Below, piece after piece: positions 23,200-34,931 of a DNA stretch of 64,000 nt. A program made the translations under genes and the position numbers. Source of the stretch: Coptis chinensis (Eukaryota > Streptophyta > Magnoliopsida > Ranunculales > Ranunculaceae); the NCBI GenBank assembly GCA_015680905.1, contig CM027377.1, positions 28,730,501 to 28,794,500 on the forward strand, in the 5' to 3' direction. Under the pieces are notes generated by a model that was not told the DNA's origin, did no database searches, and saw nothing but the letters and a program-made list of their open reading frames with translations. Each line of letters starts with the position of its first letter. Positions within the stretch are counted from its first letter, which is position 1.

Positions 23200-23807
23200 A
23201 TGTAATGAGAGAAACTGAAAACGGCATGAGCTATTTGTACATATATAAAACCGTAGCACTTTTGAGTTAAGTATTATTGCATGAGTTTTCATTGCCCCTC
23301 AGAGTGAAGGGAAGGGAGGGGGTGAGCCCTCCAAGGACGAGAGGTCCAAACTTTAGTGGGGCAAAAAGAGTTGCCACTCGAAGATGAGGTCTCACAAGGC
23401 CGAGGTGAGAGGAGTTGCCCCGGACCTATGTGAGATAGGGGCAAACGGAAGCCGGGCTTTTCAAGCCCTGCAGCAGGGGTGCCCGCCCGAGGTAGAGAGT
23501 GGGCGGAGGCCCGGTCCGGCGCGGGGGCAAGCAAATCAAATATTCCCAACCAATGGGGGTGAATACACTAATAGGGGCCAACTATTGTTGGATCCATATA
23601 CGAGTAAGAGGGTCGACGGAAACAATCAGGACAAACAGGCAAAACATAATATGAACATCCCAACTGGTGGGGGTGAAAATACGACAAAATGTAGCATAAA
23701 GAGTATGACAAAGTAGCATCAAAAGAAGCCTAGCCAGGGCATAAACAAGCTATTTTCAAGACACAATACTTTCGTGGATCACGGACTCGGCGGCTTCTTC
23801 TAGGACT
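23200..23807. other. 3' region of element B between pol and aORF end
   Basis: No gene is supported. Two similar short blocks (CCAATGGGGGTGAATAC near 23550 and ACTGGTGGGGGTGAAAATAC near 23661) lie about 110 bp apart. There is no clear tandem array of the kind seen in elements A and C. Confidence 0.5.
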
Positions 23808-26010
23808 TCATCCGCAGCCGCGTCTATCGCTATCGCCGGCTACCACCACGGCGACCTCTTTCCCGTCCGGCGGAGTCCGATTGGCACAAATGCGACCTCG
23901 GATATAGGAGCAGGCGGCAAAGGGGGCTTCAGGAAGGAGACGGCCTTCTTTGGTAAGCCGGTCAAACTCCTCCTTGACCTTCTTGGCCACCCTCTTCTCG
24001 GCTTGGGCCCGAAAGCTGTCCCAGAGCTCATCCATATCGGCCTCATGTTGTTTAAGGAGAGCCGATACATCCTCCTGATGCTTCTGAGAGAGGGAGTCCA
24101 GAGCGGCGGCGTGCTTCTCTTGAAGGGTCTCGCGCTAGTTACTCAAGCGGTCATTAACCTTGTCCATATAAGCAAGGTGGGCGGCCTCTGCAGTTTTAAG
24201 CTCGTCTTGGGCCCTGAGCTTGTCTAGTTCCACGGCCGCATTCTTCTGTTCTAGATGGGCGACTTTCTTATCCAGCTCATCGATCCGTGCCCTTGCACCA
24301 AAGAGGCCGCGGATCATGAAGGAGATATCCAAACTCATCTGGAAGAAGGAGCAAAAGTTAGAATACTCAGAGAGATGGAAGAAAGATACTTGAATGCAAA
24401 GAAAAGGTTACCTTCTCCCAGCCGGTGTAGAATGAAGTCCGGTGAGACTCAAAGGAGCCCCCCTCAGCGTACGCCATATCTTTGGGGAGATGAGACCTGA
24501 AGAACAGGGAGGAAGCCACTGCCGGATTTTCCAAGGCAGAGTCGTTGACATTTAGAATGCGGTTTCGAAGCTTGAAAGCGGCAAAATGGAGGAAGGGGTC
24601 CAGCGGCCTCCTTATCAGCCCGTGGTGCCATCTCCTTCCCGGGCCGCTATTTTGCATGAGGAGGCGCGGTAGGTTGGGATGTGGTCCTAGTTGGGGGACC
24701 CTCTTCAGGAGCTGAGGGCCGTGGACGTTTGGAGGCAGGGGGAGGAGAGGAATGAGCAGCGGCGAGGGGGGCAGCAATGGGGACGACATCCTCATCCGAA
24801 TCACTGTCGAAGAGTTTGCGTTTGTTAGCGCCCATGTCTGAAGTTTGAGAGGTGGTGGAAGGGGAATGAGAGGATGAGTATTGATCTTCCCAAGTGGTCA
24901 GGGATCGGTATGGAGTAGGGGCTGTAGAAGGAGGAGTGGTCTTGCGAACAGGCTTGGGGCGGAGTGGGGGTTTCGCGGTATGGCGCTTTTTCTTAGGAGG
25001 TGGTGTGTCACGTGGTTTTCTCTCTTTGGGGGGAGGAGGACAAAAAAATGGGGAGCAATATTTTCCTATGGATTTCAATTCAGGATCGGACAGTAGGGGA
25101 GTAGCGGTTGTAGGCTCAATCCCAAGTATCACGGCTTGAGCAGGTCCTAGGTCGCGAATCTTCTGGAAAGTGGTGGAAGAAATGTGGTCGTAGGGTCGCG
25201 ACTTTGAGTCGGGGCGCTAACCTGAAATAGAAAGCCGTCAAGTCAGATGAGAAACCAAAAGATATACATCAATGGGGGTAGATAAAGAGGGAGACTCACC
25301 ACTGGGAAGAAAAGCCAAGTGGTTAAGATTCAGTTCGGGTGGAAGATCCACGGAGAGGAAATTGCCTGAGATATAAAGAGGGTAGTGATGTCACACTTTG
25401 TCTGAGGAAGTGACACGAAGAATAAAATGCCGTTTTCTAGGGTGGACACAAAAAGAGTGATAGCCCACACTGACATCCTTGGTGCTCCTTTTGATGAAGA
25501 AGTGAGCGGTCATGTCGCGAACCGTTATCTTGGGTACTTCGGAGCGGTTGTAGTGGTTCGCGGCATACATGACCCTCCAGAAATTGCCAATGCCTTGGCA
25601 AGGGAGGATGTTAAAGTGATTACACACCTCGACATCAAGACGAGTGAAGGGCAAACGCAGGCCGGCAACAATCTGTCCTACCGTGGCTACGAGGCACCCC
25701 AGCCTGTAAGGGACCAGATGCGGGAAGTGAGTTAGGTCAGGCACATGTTCTAAGATGACATCAGCGGGTATCCCATAAGCCGCTTTAACAGCCTCAAGGT
25801 TAGGTCTACGGCTGCGCGGTGGGGGCGCCAGGAGGGCAAAAGCTTGCCCAGAGATTGAAGGGGCCTCGGTCTGGTCTAGGAGAGGTGGGGAAGCAAGGCT
25901 ATGGGACGAGGAAGAGGAAAAGGTGGCGGATCTCCGGGCGACATCGCGTGGTCGGTGGAAGACACACGCACGACAAAGGCGAGAAAGAAGGGAAGATGAA
26001 CAGATTCTAA
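23808..26010 (-). pseudogene. Antisense ORF (aORF) of element B
   Basis: Minus strand, opposite to element B pol. From 5' to 3': a Ser/Pro-rich N terminus, a globular domain (25391-25800) with GQIVAGLRLPFTRLDV and GNFWRVMYAANHYN, a frameshift near 25391, an intron with donor GTGAGT near 25298 and acceptor near 25225, a Pro/Lys-rich region with KKKRH and NKRK clusters (24647-25132), then a coiled coil (23808-24338) with one in-frame stop near 24135. The domain order matches the aORFs of A and C, though the sequence is more diverged. The basic clusters could act as nuclear localisation signals; this is inference. The start codon is uncertain. Confidence 0.65.
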
Positions 26011-26482
26011 CACAAAGGACAAAGGAGAAATGCGCATATAGCAATTAAATGGGGCTAGAGAAAGAGGAGACCAACCCGGGTAAAAGGAAAGCAGCCGAGA
26101 GCAAGAATTTCCGCGAAGAAAACCGGAGAAGACGACCGTCTGGGCGACCGGTCTTTGGAAAACAAGAAGAAAGGTAGAGGGAGAGGTTGAGAGGAACCGA
26201 AAGGCAAAAGAAAAGCTAAGTGAGAGAGGAAAAATCGAGCGGGCTTTTTATAAGAGGAGGGGTAAAAGAGTAATTTGAGGGAGCTGAAATCGAGGGGACA
26301 CCAAAAGGAACCAGCCAGTGAAGGACACGTGGATGCACAAGAAACGAGGGGGCGCCAGTTGTACTCACGTGGAAACTAGTGAATTCAGCGGTGAAAGGAA
26401 GGCGGAAAAGCTACGGTTGGAAAGTTTAATGTGGAGAACTCGACTCCCCGTTGAGATACTATCGCGGACTCGAGAGGGCATC
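26011..26482 (-). promoter_or_regulatory. Upstream region of the element B aORF, with TATA box
   Basis: On the minus strand TATAAAA (26246-26252) lies upstream of the aORF. The sequence between it and the coding region is A/G-rich, like a plant 5' UTR. This suggests that the antisense gene has its own promoter, separate from the LTR. The end next to the LTR (CTCGAGAGGGCATC) may be the weak polypurine tract of element B. Confidence 0.4.
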
Positions 26483-26837
26483 TGTTGTGGCGCGGATGCG
26501 GGGATATCAATGGTGAGATGTGACGGGTCAACATAACGCGATAAGTCCGCGATCCACCGGATCGGGTGACAGCGGCGGTGGTCGGGTACGAAACCCTGGA
26601 GCTAAGCTAAGAGGACCGAGATGGAGGAACGGATGGAGGCCATGATGGGTGGAAAGAAAGATATAAAGAGAAATAGTGGGGGAGAGAGAAAGGAGGAGGA
26701 TTCATTAATCCAAAGAAGAAAAACCTAGAGAAAAGGGGAGCGAAGAAGAGAAAGAAAGGGGAGTGAGTAGGGCGGAGAAGGAGAATAGTGCCTAAGAGCT
26801 AGGGAATAGTGCTTGTAATAGAAACAGGGTTGTAACA
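26483..26837 (+). repeat. 3' LTR of element B
   Basis: Starts TGTTGTGGC and ends TTGTAACA. It matches the 5' LTR over its length with several short indels, and is followed by the TSD GTATT. Confidence 0.9.
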
Positions 26838-26842
26838 GTATT

Positions 26843-27751
26843 GTAGAATGAAATTGAGTATGAACCATAGCAAAAAAAGATTGTAAATGCATAACAATTT
26901 CAGATTTGACAGTCATAAGATAAATCCATGTAGCCAACTAAAATCATCGATAATAGTTAAGAAAAAACGAACATTGGAATAGGATAGTAAATGAAAAGGC
27001 CCAAATGTCATAATGAATCATTTGAAAAGGTCTAATAGTTTTTATTGAACTATGAGAAAAAGATAAACGTGTTTGCTTAGCTTGCGGACATATATTGCAA
27101 GTAGCATTATTGGAACTATAAATGAAAGGAAACTGCTTAGCTAAAATCTACAAAGGCGTGGAAGAGAGATGTCCTAAGCGATAATGCCATAAATTATTGG
27201 TGGTGGAGTTATGGGATGAGCAAGTGGAAGCTAGTTGGAGATGGTAGAGTCCCCCATTAAGCCGTTCCAATCCAATCTTCTTTTTCGATAACTTGTCCTA
27301 AAAAGGCAAGAATCATTAGTCAACGTGACAGAGATATGGTGAGATTTGACTAGTTCACTAATGGAAAGCAAGTTAAAATGAAAAGTGGGAATGAACAAAA
27401 TGTTGTCAAGACGTAATAGAGGAGAGAGAATAACACTACCAACATGAGTAATTAAATGGTATGTTCCATCCGAAGTTTAAGAGTAGAATGTGTTAAACAA
27501 GTATGATAATGAGAAAACAAATGTAATGATGAACAAACATGATTGGTAGCACCAGAGTCAATGATCCATATGGATTTAGAAAAATATGAGAGAGATATAC
27601 CTATCAGGTTTGCTTGTGAAGTGGTACTACCTGAATCAAGCAAACTGAGAAGTTGGTTATATTGTTCGTGGAGAAAATAGGAGAATTGGAGTCCGTAGCC
27701 ACCGAATTGGCTTAAACAGGCTTGGGGGGATAACTGTGCAGTTTGTAACAT
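26843..27751 (-). pseudogene. Element E copia protease and N-terminal integrase
   Basis: 27452-27751 encodes the protease with the intact motif SIWIIDSGATNHVCSS. Downstream (27450 to 26843) the pre-integrase zinc-binding region and the start of the integrase core are visible only in broken frames. Element B separates this from the rest of integrase at 17439. Confidence 0.75.
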
Positions 27752-27893
27752 GTACCAATATGATGTCCAACGCTGACAAGTGATTGCAGAATGGGACGGC
27801 GTCGCGCCTCTTGTTACCCTCAGATCTAAGGCGCCGCAGCTCTAGGCTGTTGTGAACCAGTGTTGTGTTGCAGAGGTTTAGACTGGCCTGAAT

Positions 27894-28649
27894 TCAAAGA
27901 AGAAGCCCAGTTGGTCTTTTGAAAGTGGGTACTCGCCGCCAGCCGTCACGGAGCGAAGGAAAGGCGAGTGCATAAATCTCTTGTTGTTTCTCTTCCTGTC
28001 GGATTAAAGAATAAATCTTGGATATATGAGGAAAAGGATCCATTAAGAGAATTTGACTGCGAATGGATTGAAAACGAGCATCTAGGCCTTCCATGAATTT
28101 TATAGAACGACCGTCTTCAACCTCTTTGGCAAAAATAGATGCATGACCACAAATACAAACATGCATAGTAGACAAAGAACTTAATTCATCCCATAAAGAT
28201 TTAAGTAAAGTGAAGTAAACATATACCGGACAATTGTCTTGTTTGAGAAGAGTGACAGAATCCTTCAGTTGAAAGACCTTGGGTGCATTAGTTTGTGAAA
28301 AACGGTCACCTAGATCTTTCCAAAGTTCGGATGCAGAGTCGGCATAGAGGATGCTTCCACGGATATCTGGAGTAACAGAATTGAGAATCCATGAAGCAAC
28401 GAGGTCATCACATCGCAACCACTTGGATTTTTCTTTAGGAGTACTGGGAGGTGTGACAAAGCCATCGACAAAACCAAACTTATTCTTTGCTCGAAAGGCT
28501 CTAGAGATAGATCGTAACCAAGTTGGATAATTGTCACTGGATAACAGAGGAGAGACGAGAATAGCCATGGGACTATCTAAGTGGTGTACAAAGAAAGGAT
28601 CATCGGAACCTGGAGGAAAGTCATTATTGGTGTTTGAGGCGTCGGCCAT
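27894..28649 (-). pseudogene. Element E copia gag
   Basis: An open frame of about 250 codons starts MADASNTNNDFPPGSDDPFF. It contains the copia gag block (LSSDNYPTWLRSISRAFRAK; LRCDDLVASWILNS; LWKDLGDRFSQTNAPKVFQL). The frame ends before a zinc knuckle, and 27752-27893 is degraded linker. This is the best-preserved ORF of element E. Confidence 0.85.
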
Positions 28650-28710
28650 TAAGAATTGAGAGGAGGCGGAAACTTAGAGCAGTTAGGGTTAGGGTTTGGA
28701 TCGAAATTAG

Positions 28711-28938
28711 GCTGATACCATGATAAATTAGAGAGAGAGATTTGATAATATTTAGTTGATTGATTTATAATGAGATTACAATGGTTTATATAGAAATTAC
28801 AAGTTCCTAAAATAGGAATAAACACAAACGGTGCAAGTCTGTACAAACACAAACGGTGGATTTCTAAATAGGACACGAGGCGCGGGCGCACTCTAATTGT
28901 GCCTTGGATAGAGCGAGTGCGCGCTCTGCACTCTAACA
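28711..28938 (-). repeat. 5' LTR of element E with PBS
   Basis: LTR 28721-28938: on the minus strand it starts TGTTAGAGTGC and ends TTTATCA. Its TATA box on the minus strand is TATATAAAC near 28785-28792. Directly after the LTR, TGGTATCAGCC (28710-28720) matches the initiator-Met tRNA primer-binding site of copia elements. TATAG (28939-28943) is a candidate TSD, but the other end is lost. Confidence 0.8.
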
Positions 28939-29320
28939 TATAGAACAACTTCTAATAGTATATACCTACATGAATTTATAAAGAGACCCAAGCTTTAAGG
29001 CCTTTAACAACTTAAAGTATTCTTGCAGGTGGTAATCACATAGTTAACACGGACAATAGTGGCAAATTGGCAATCACTAGAAGTAGAAGTCTAAGATTCT
29101 CCAAGTCAAAAAGATAATCATTTATGTTAGGAGTTGCTTTGTGTTAGGAGTTGTTTGGTGGATAATCATTTAGTAAGTTTGTAGTATAATTTATTGGGCT
29201 TATACTCCTTATAAGACTACAATTAATGTACTGGGCATTAATCCTTGAAAGAGAAATATGAATCAAACAAATTCCATTACTGTATAGCAGTATAAGCCTC
29301 CAAAGAAGGTGCATTGATAC
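28939..29320. other. Upstream part of the Lhcb1 copy 1 flank, separated by element F
   Basis: No gene. Positions about 29226-29320 resemble 38120-38200, upstream of Lhcb1 copy 2 (shared AATGTACTG, AAATTCCATT, GTATAGCAGTATAAG-like and TTGATAC blocks). The stretch is therefore the distal promoter side of unit 1, cut off by element F. Confidence 0.6.
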
Positions 29321-30056
29321 TGTTGGAGTTATCCCTCACATGAGGAGAGGAGAGAAATCAGTTCAGCTTGTGTGGAAAAGTAAGAGCGCGCCCCGTGCCC
29401 TCCACAAGCCATTCTGAAGTCGCCCACGTGCTAAAGTGCCTAGACATCGTCCAAGGCAAGAGCATGCCACGCACCCTCCACAAGCCAATCTAAAGCACGC
29501 CACACGCTCAAGTGCATGGACATCGTCCAAGGCAAGAGCGCACCCCGCACCCGTTTCAGCAGACGTCCAAGCGCGCCCCGCGCCCATGCCTATTTTGGCA
29601 AGATTTTATTTTTGCGGAACCGCGAGTTTGGCACTATATGTTTGGGTTTTTGGCAAAACCAAACACACGAGAGACAACACAAAATTCAGAGAAAACCCAA
29701 TCTTGGAAGCTATCAAGATTGAAGATAACTTTTACAAAGATACAACCCTGTAAAGAGAGAGGAGTGATCTAGTAAGGTGAGAGACTGCAAGGAGTGATTG
29801 TAATCTTCTTTCCCACTTTATATAAGGACTAGCTCTTGTGGAAGTAGGCACCATTGGCCGAACCATGGTATATCTTTATGTTGTGGTTTACTTTTATTGC
29901 TTTACATTATTATCTGTTATTAATAGTTGTTTAGCGAGTTGGGCATATTAGTTTGGTTGTAGGGAATATTTAGATTGTTGTCTGGAGTTGAATTGAGTTC
30001 AAATACGAGTTATCTATGTAGTGAGGAATCGATTGGTATTGTTATTAACCCCAACA
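29321..30056 (+). repeat. 5' LTR of element F
   Basis: Starts TGTTGGAGTTATCCC and ends CCCCAACA. The TATA box is TATATAAG at 29819-29826. Two tandem units of about 76 bp start at 29382 and 29458, with a partial third at 29534. The right LTR lacks most of this, which explains its 85-bp shorter length. Confidence 0.92.
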
Positions 30057-30058
30057 AG

Positions 30059-30071
30059 TGGTATCGGAGCC
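30059..30071 (+). other. Primer-binding site of element F
   Basis: TGGTATCGGAGCC lies two bases after the 5' LTR. It matches the initiator-Met tRNA site TGGTATCAGAGCC with one difference. Confidence 0.85.
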
Positions 30072-30157
30072 AGGTTAGATTAGCCTAGGGTGTTATCCAA
30101 ATCTTGGTCAGAAGGTGTTTGAATAAGAGAAGATTTGAGTTTAAATAACTTGTAGAG

Positions 30158-33100
30158 ATGGACAATTCCATGAACACTCACATGACGAGTCTGAATAGGA
30201 AGAACTACACTATTTGGAAAGCCAAGATGGAAGACTTGCTTTACTGCAAAGACTTGGCACAACCCATTGAGAATGGAGGAGAAAGACCGGAAACGGTTGT
30301 TGCGGCTGAGTGGAGCAAGCTTGACAGAAAAATAATTAGTTACATTCGACAGTGGATTGACGACAGTGTCTTTCACCATGTATCCCAAGAGACTACAGCT
30401 TTTGGCTTATGGAATAAACTCTAAGACCTCTATGAGAGGAAGTCGAGCGGAAACAAAGTGCTAGTCGTTAAGAAGTTTGCCAACATGAAGTACCAAAAAG
30501 GTTCTTCAATGTATGAGCATCTTAACGAAGTACAGAATACCATCAATCAAATCCATTTAATGAAGATTAATTTGGGAGACGAAGTTGAGGCTTTGTTTCT
30601 ATTAGGCTCTCTACCCGAAAGTTGGGAGACGTTAGTAGTCTCTCTACACGAAGCAGCCAATGATGGAATCGTTACCATGGATATGGCTACCGCGTCTTTG
30701 TTGAATGAGGAGACTAGAAGGAGTTCAAAAGGCAGCTCCTCTCACGCAGAGATCCTTGTCACAGAGAAACGGGGGAGAGGCAGAAATAGAAAACCATCTC
30801 GTTCTAGAGGTGATGACAAAAGTAAATCTAGGGGTGGAGCTAGAACTCCTAAGGCAGAGAGGCAATGTTACTATTGTGCCACCAAGGGTCACTTTAGATA
30901 TGAGTGCAGAACACTGAAGAGGGATGAGAAAAATAATTGTGTACATGAAGACATGGTGCAGAAGAACGGAAACACATGCAGAGATACTACCGCACTAGTC
31001 GATGACCTAGTGGGAATTGTGTCAAATTGTGGTGTATGTTGTCTTAGTACCTCATGCCAAGATGTAGAGTGGGTGATAGATACAGGAGCATTATATCACG
31101 TCACACCGCACAGGGAATTCTTCACTACCTACAGTTGTGGTGAATATGGTGAAGTGAAAATGGGTAACAATGGTGTCTCGAAGATTATAGGCATTGGAGA
31201 TGTTCATGTAGGAACCAATGTCGGCTACACCTTGACACTCAAGGATGTAAGACATATCTCTGACATTTGGCTAACCCTAATTTCAGCTGGGAAATTAGAT
31301 GACGATGGCTTTGTAAACTCGTTTGGTAATGGGTATGGAAACTGAGCAGAGGTTCCATTATAGCAGCCAGAGGGAAGAAAACTTGCTCTCTTTACAAAAC
31401 ACAGGCTAGTTTGTGTAAAGCAAAAGTGAATGAGGCAGAAGAAGAAGTTTCCTCCGAACTGTGGCACAAGAGACTGTGTCATATGGGCATAAAAGGGATG
31501 GAAGTTCTTGCTAAGCAAAAAGCCTTACCAGACATCAAAGGTACACATTTAAATACATGTACTCACTGTTTGGTAGGAAAGCAACACAGGGTGTCTTTCC
31601 AAAGATTCCCGTCTCACAGAAAAGACAATGTCCTTGAACTAGTGCACACAGACTTATGTGGTCCTATAAAAGTGAAGTCCCACGGGGAACTTCATACTTC
31701 GTGACCTTCATTAATTATGCGTCAAGAAATATATGGGCATATAGTCTGAAGACCAAGGATGAAGTACTTGGCGTGTTTGAGAAATTTCATAGCATGGTGG
31801 AAAGAGAGACAGGGAAGCTTTTGAAGTGTATTCGCTCAAATAATGGGGGGAGTACATTGGGTCATTTGAAGAGTATTACCAGAGTCATGAGATTCGTCAT
31901 GAGCAAACCGTTCCCAAGACACCGCAACAGAATGGAATAGCAGAGAGAATGAACCGTACCAATGTAAAGAGGATGAGATGCATGCTATCTCACTCTAAGT
32001 TACCTAGAACCTACTGGATAGAAGCAATATGTACAGCTGTGCATGTGATCAACCTATCACCGTCAAAGCCTCTAAATAGTGATTATCCAGAGAGAGTATG
32101 GTCAGGCAGAGATGTTGATTATGGATACTTGAGGTTACTTGGGTGCAGGGAATTTGTGCATATTCCGAAGGATGAGAGATCCAAGCTTGATGACAAAGTC
32201 AAGCAATGCATTTTTCTGGGTTATGGAGATGAAAAGTTTGGTTACAAACTCTATGATCCGATTAACAAGAAGGTAATCCGAAGTCGAGATGTTGTGTTCT
32301 TGGAAGACCAAACCATAGCAGACTTTGAGGAGGGTGAGAAGTTATAGGCTTTCACCAATGATCTTATTGATTCAGAACCAGAAGTTCCTACTGTGGAACG
32401 TGCATAAGGTATTGAGAATGCAGAGAACCATGAGTTTGAAGCTCATGATGAGAATCTTATTGCTCATGATGGGATAGAACCTATTGGTATAGAATATGCA
32501 AATGAAGTGCATGAACCACCACCCGAGCAAGCAGAAGTGCATCCTCCTGAGGCACCAGCAAATGGGGCAAGGAGGTCGAACAGAGAGAGACTAGCTTCAA
32601 CCAGGTATCCACCACATATGTATGTTCTACTATTGGATGGTGGAGAACCTATGTACTATCAAGAGACACTTGAAGATACATACAAAGAGAAGTGGTCGAA
32701 GGCCATGCATGACAAGATGGATTCTTTGCAGAAGAATCACACTTATGAGTTAGTTGAGAAACCGCAAGGATGAAAAATTCTCAAGAATAAGTGGATATAC
32801 AAAGTCAAGCATGAGGAGAACAATCCTCACCCAAGGCACAAAGCTCGCCTTGTTGTGAAGGGATTCGGTCAAAGAAAAGGGATTAACTTTGATAAGATTT
32901 TCTCTCCTGTAGTGAAAATGACTTCTATTCGGGTGGTATTTGGTATAACCGCAAGTATGAACCTAGAGGTTGAGCAGCTAGATGTTAAGGCAACCTTTCT
33001 TCATGGAGACCTTGAAGAAGATGTCTACATGGACCAGCCAGAGGAGTTTGAGGTCAAAGGCAAGGAGCACCTAGTATGCAAGCTGATAAAGAGCTTGTAT

Positions 33101-34195
33101 GGGTTAAAGCAAGCACCGAGACAGTGGTACATAAAGTTTGATTCATTTATGGCAAAGCAAGGATACAAGAAGTCTTCTTCCGATCATTGTGTGTTTGTTC
33201 AGAGATTTCCATATGGGGATTTCATAGTGCTCTTGTTATATGTGGATGATATGTTGATAGTTGGCCCAAATATCAACCAGATATCCAAGCTGAAGAAAGA
33301 CTTGAGTAAGTCCTTTGAGATGAAGGATTTGGGTCAAGCAAAGCAGATACTTGGGATACGGATCACTCATGATAGAAAGAGTGGAAAGTTGTGGCTTTCT
33401 CAAGAAAGCTACATTGAGAAGGTGTTGAAGAGATTCAACATGGATCAAGCAAAGCCAGTCAATTGTCTGCTTGGTGGCCAGTTCCGCATGACCAAAAAGA
33501 TTTGTCCAAAGGGTGAGCATGAGCAGAGTCAGATGGAAAAGATTCCTTATGCATCCGTAGTAGGCAGCTTGATGTATGCAATGGTGTGTATGAAACCGGA
33601 TATTGCTTTTGTCGTTGGTGTTGTAAGCCGATTTCTGTCAAATCTGTGGAAGGAGCATTAGGAAGGTGTTAAGTGAATATTGAGATATCTCAAGGGCACT
33701 TCCAAATCGTGTATGTGCTTTGGTGGAGGTAAGCCCTTACTTGAAGCGCTACAATCGATGATCTGGCATGGCGGTGATGTTGACTTCGATGAAGTTCACC
33801 TCCGGTTATCTGGTTACTTTTGCAGGGGGAGCAGTTTCTTGGCAATCAAAGTTGCAAAAGTGTGTTGCCCTCTCCACTACAGAAGCCGAGTATATTGCAA
33901 CCACTGAGTGTTGAAAAGAGATGATATGGGTGAAGAGGTTCTTCGATGAACTAGGGCTAAAAAGCGAAACAGGTTTGTAGTTCTATGTGACGGTCGAGGC
34001 CATCCATCCATTTGAGCAAGAAATCCGAAGTTTTCATTCTAGATCCAAGCACATACATGCGTTATCATCGATTAGAGAAGTACTTTCGGGAGACAGCATT
34101 TGTGTATCGAGAAGATCCATACCGACAAGAACGGGTCGAATATGATGACCAAAGTCTTACCGAAAGGTAAGTTTGATATTTGTTGTCTTGCTAAC
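30158..34195 (+). pseudogene. Element F gag-pol polyprotein
   Basis: Gag starts MDNSMNTHMTSLNRKNYT. A stop ending at 30424 is followed by the same frame to 31345, with a CX2CX4HX4C zinc knuckle (30866-30910) and a protease motif WVIDTGALYHV. Integrase continues in other frames: His/Cys region at 31411-31704 (LWHKRLCHMG; CTHCLVGKQH), core, and the following domain at 31949-32347. RT is at 32507-33661, with LEVEQLDVKATFLHGDLEEDV and an intact YVDDM. RNase H remnants lie at 33680-34050. Stops at 31343 and 33659 and frameshifts near 31345, 31690 and 31940 disable it. In living copies the single polyprotein is cut by its own protease. Confidence 0.88.
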
Positions 34196-34258
34196 GCCGG
34201 AATGGTAGCAGACTCCTCCTGTTGATTTGGAAATGGCATGGAGATATCCCCCCTCACT

Positions 34259-34275
34259 GTTCGGGAGGGGGAGAT
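34259..34275 (+). other. Polypurine tract of element F
   Basis: A purine-rich run (CGGGAGGGGGAGA) ends one or two bases before the 3' LTR. It is the expected plus-strand priming site. Confidence 0.8.
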
Positions 34276-34926
34276 TGTTGGAGTTATCCCTCACATGAGG
34301 AGAGGAGAGAAATCAGTTCAACTTGTGTGGAAAAGTAAGAGCGCACCCCCCCACACAAGCCATTCGAAGCGCGCCACGCTAAAGTGCACGGACATCGCCC
34401 AGGCAAAGCGCGCCAATGCCCGTTCGGCTAAAGATAAGTCCAAGCCCCCATGCCCATGCCTATTTTGGCAAGCTTCTATTTTTGCAGAACCGCGAGTTTG
34501 GCACTATATGTTTGGGTTTTTGGCAAAACCAAACACACGAGAGATAGCACAAAAGTCAGAGAAAACTCAATCTTGAAAGCTATCAAAATTGAGAGATAAC
34601 CTTTACAGAGATATAACTCTATAAAGAGAGAGAAGTGATCTAGTAAGGTAAGAGACTGCAAGGAGTGATTGTAATCTTCCTTCCTATTTTATATAAAGAC
34701 TAGCTCTTGTGGAAGTAGGCACCATTGGCCGAACCACGGTATATCTTTGTATAGTGGTTTTCTTTTACTTTGCGTTACATTATTATCTGTTGTTAATAGT
34801 TGTTTAGCGAGTTGAGCATATTAGTTTGGTTGTAGGAATATTTAGATTGTTGTCTGGAGTTGAATTGAATTCAAATACGAGTTATGTGCAGTTGGGAATC
34901 AATTGGTATTGGTATTAACCCCAACA
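34276..34926 (+). repeat. 3' LTR of element F
   Basis: Starts TGTTGGAGTTATCCC and ends CCCCAACA. It matches the 5' LTR apart from the missing 76-bp unit and scattered substitutions and small deletions. The TATA box is TATATAAA at 34690-34697. It faces Lhcb1 copy 1, about 520 bp downstream. Confidence 0.92.
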
Positions 34927-34931
34927 GACAC

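Larger units (their letters stand above)
17445..26837 (+). mobile_element. Tat-type Ty3/gypsy element B, complete, TSD GTATT
   Basis: Two LTRs (17445-17805 and 26483-26837) flank gag, protease, RT, RNase H and integrase on the plus strand and an antisense gene on the minus strand. GTATT occurs immediately outside each LTR (17440-17444 and 26838-26842). The element lies inside the integrase region of copia element E, whose sequence resumes on each side. Its LTRs differ by several short indels and substitutions. Stops and frameshifts in every domain show that it is not autonomous. Confidence 0.93.
15623..28938 (-). mobile_element. Ty1/copia element E (3'-truncated), interrupted by element B
   Basis: On the minus strand from right to left: 5' LTR (28721-28938), PBS, gag, protease, integrase, then element B (17445-26837), then the rest of integrase and RT. 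It stops inside RT at about 15623-15632, so the end of RT, RNase H and the 3' LTR are missing. The domain order protease-integrase-RT defines Ty1/copia. Without element B the remaining length is about 3.9 kb. Confidence 0.88.
29321..34926 (+). mobile_element. Ty1/copia element F, full length, degenerate, TSD GATAC/GACAC
   Basis: Two LTRs (29321-30056, 34276-34926), a PBS, gag, protease, integrase, RT and RNase H in copia order, and a polypurine tract. The flanking 5-bp repeats are GATAC (29316-29320) and GACAC (34927-34931), one transition apart. It is inserted upstream of Lhcb1 copy 1. Confidence 0.92.
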
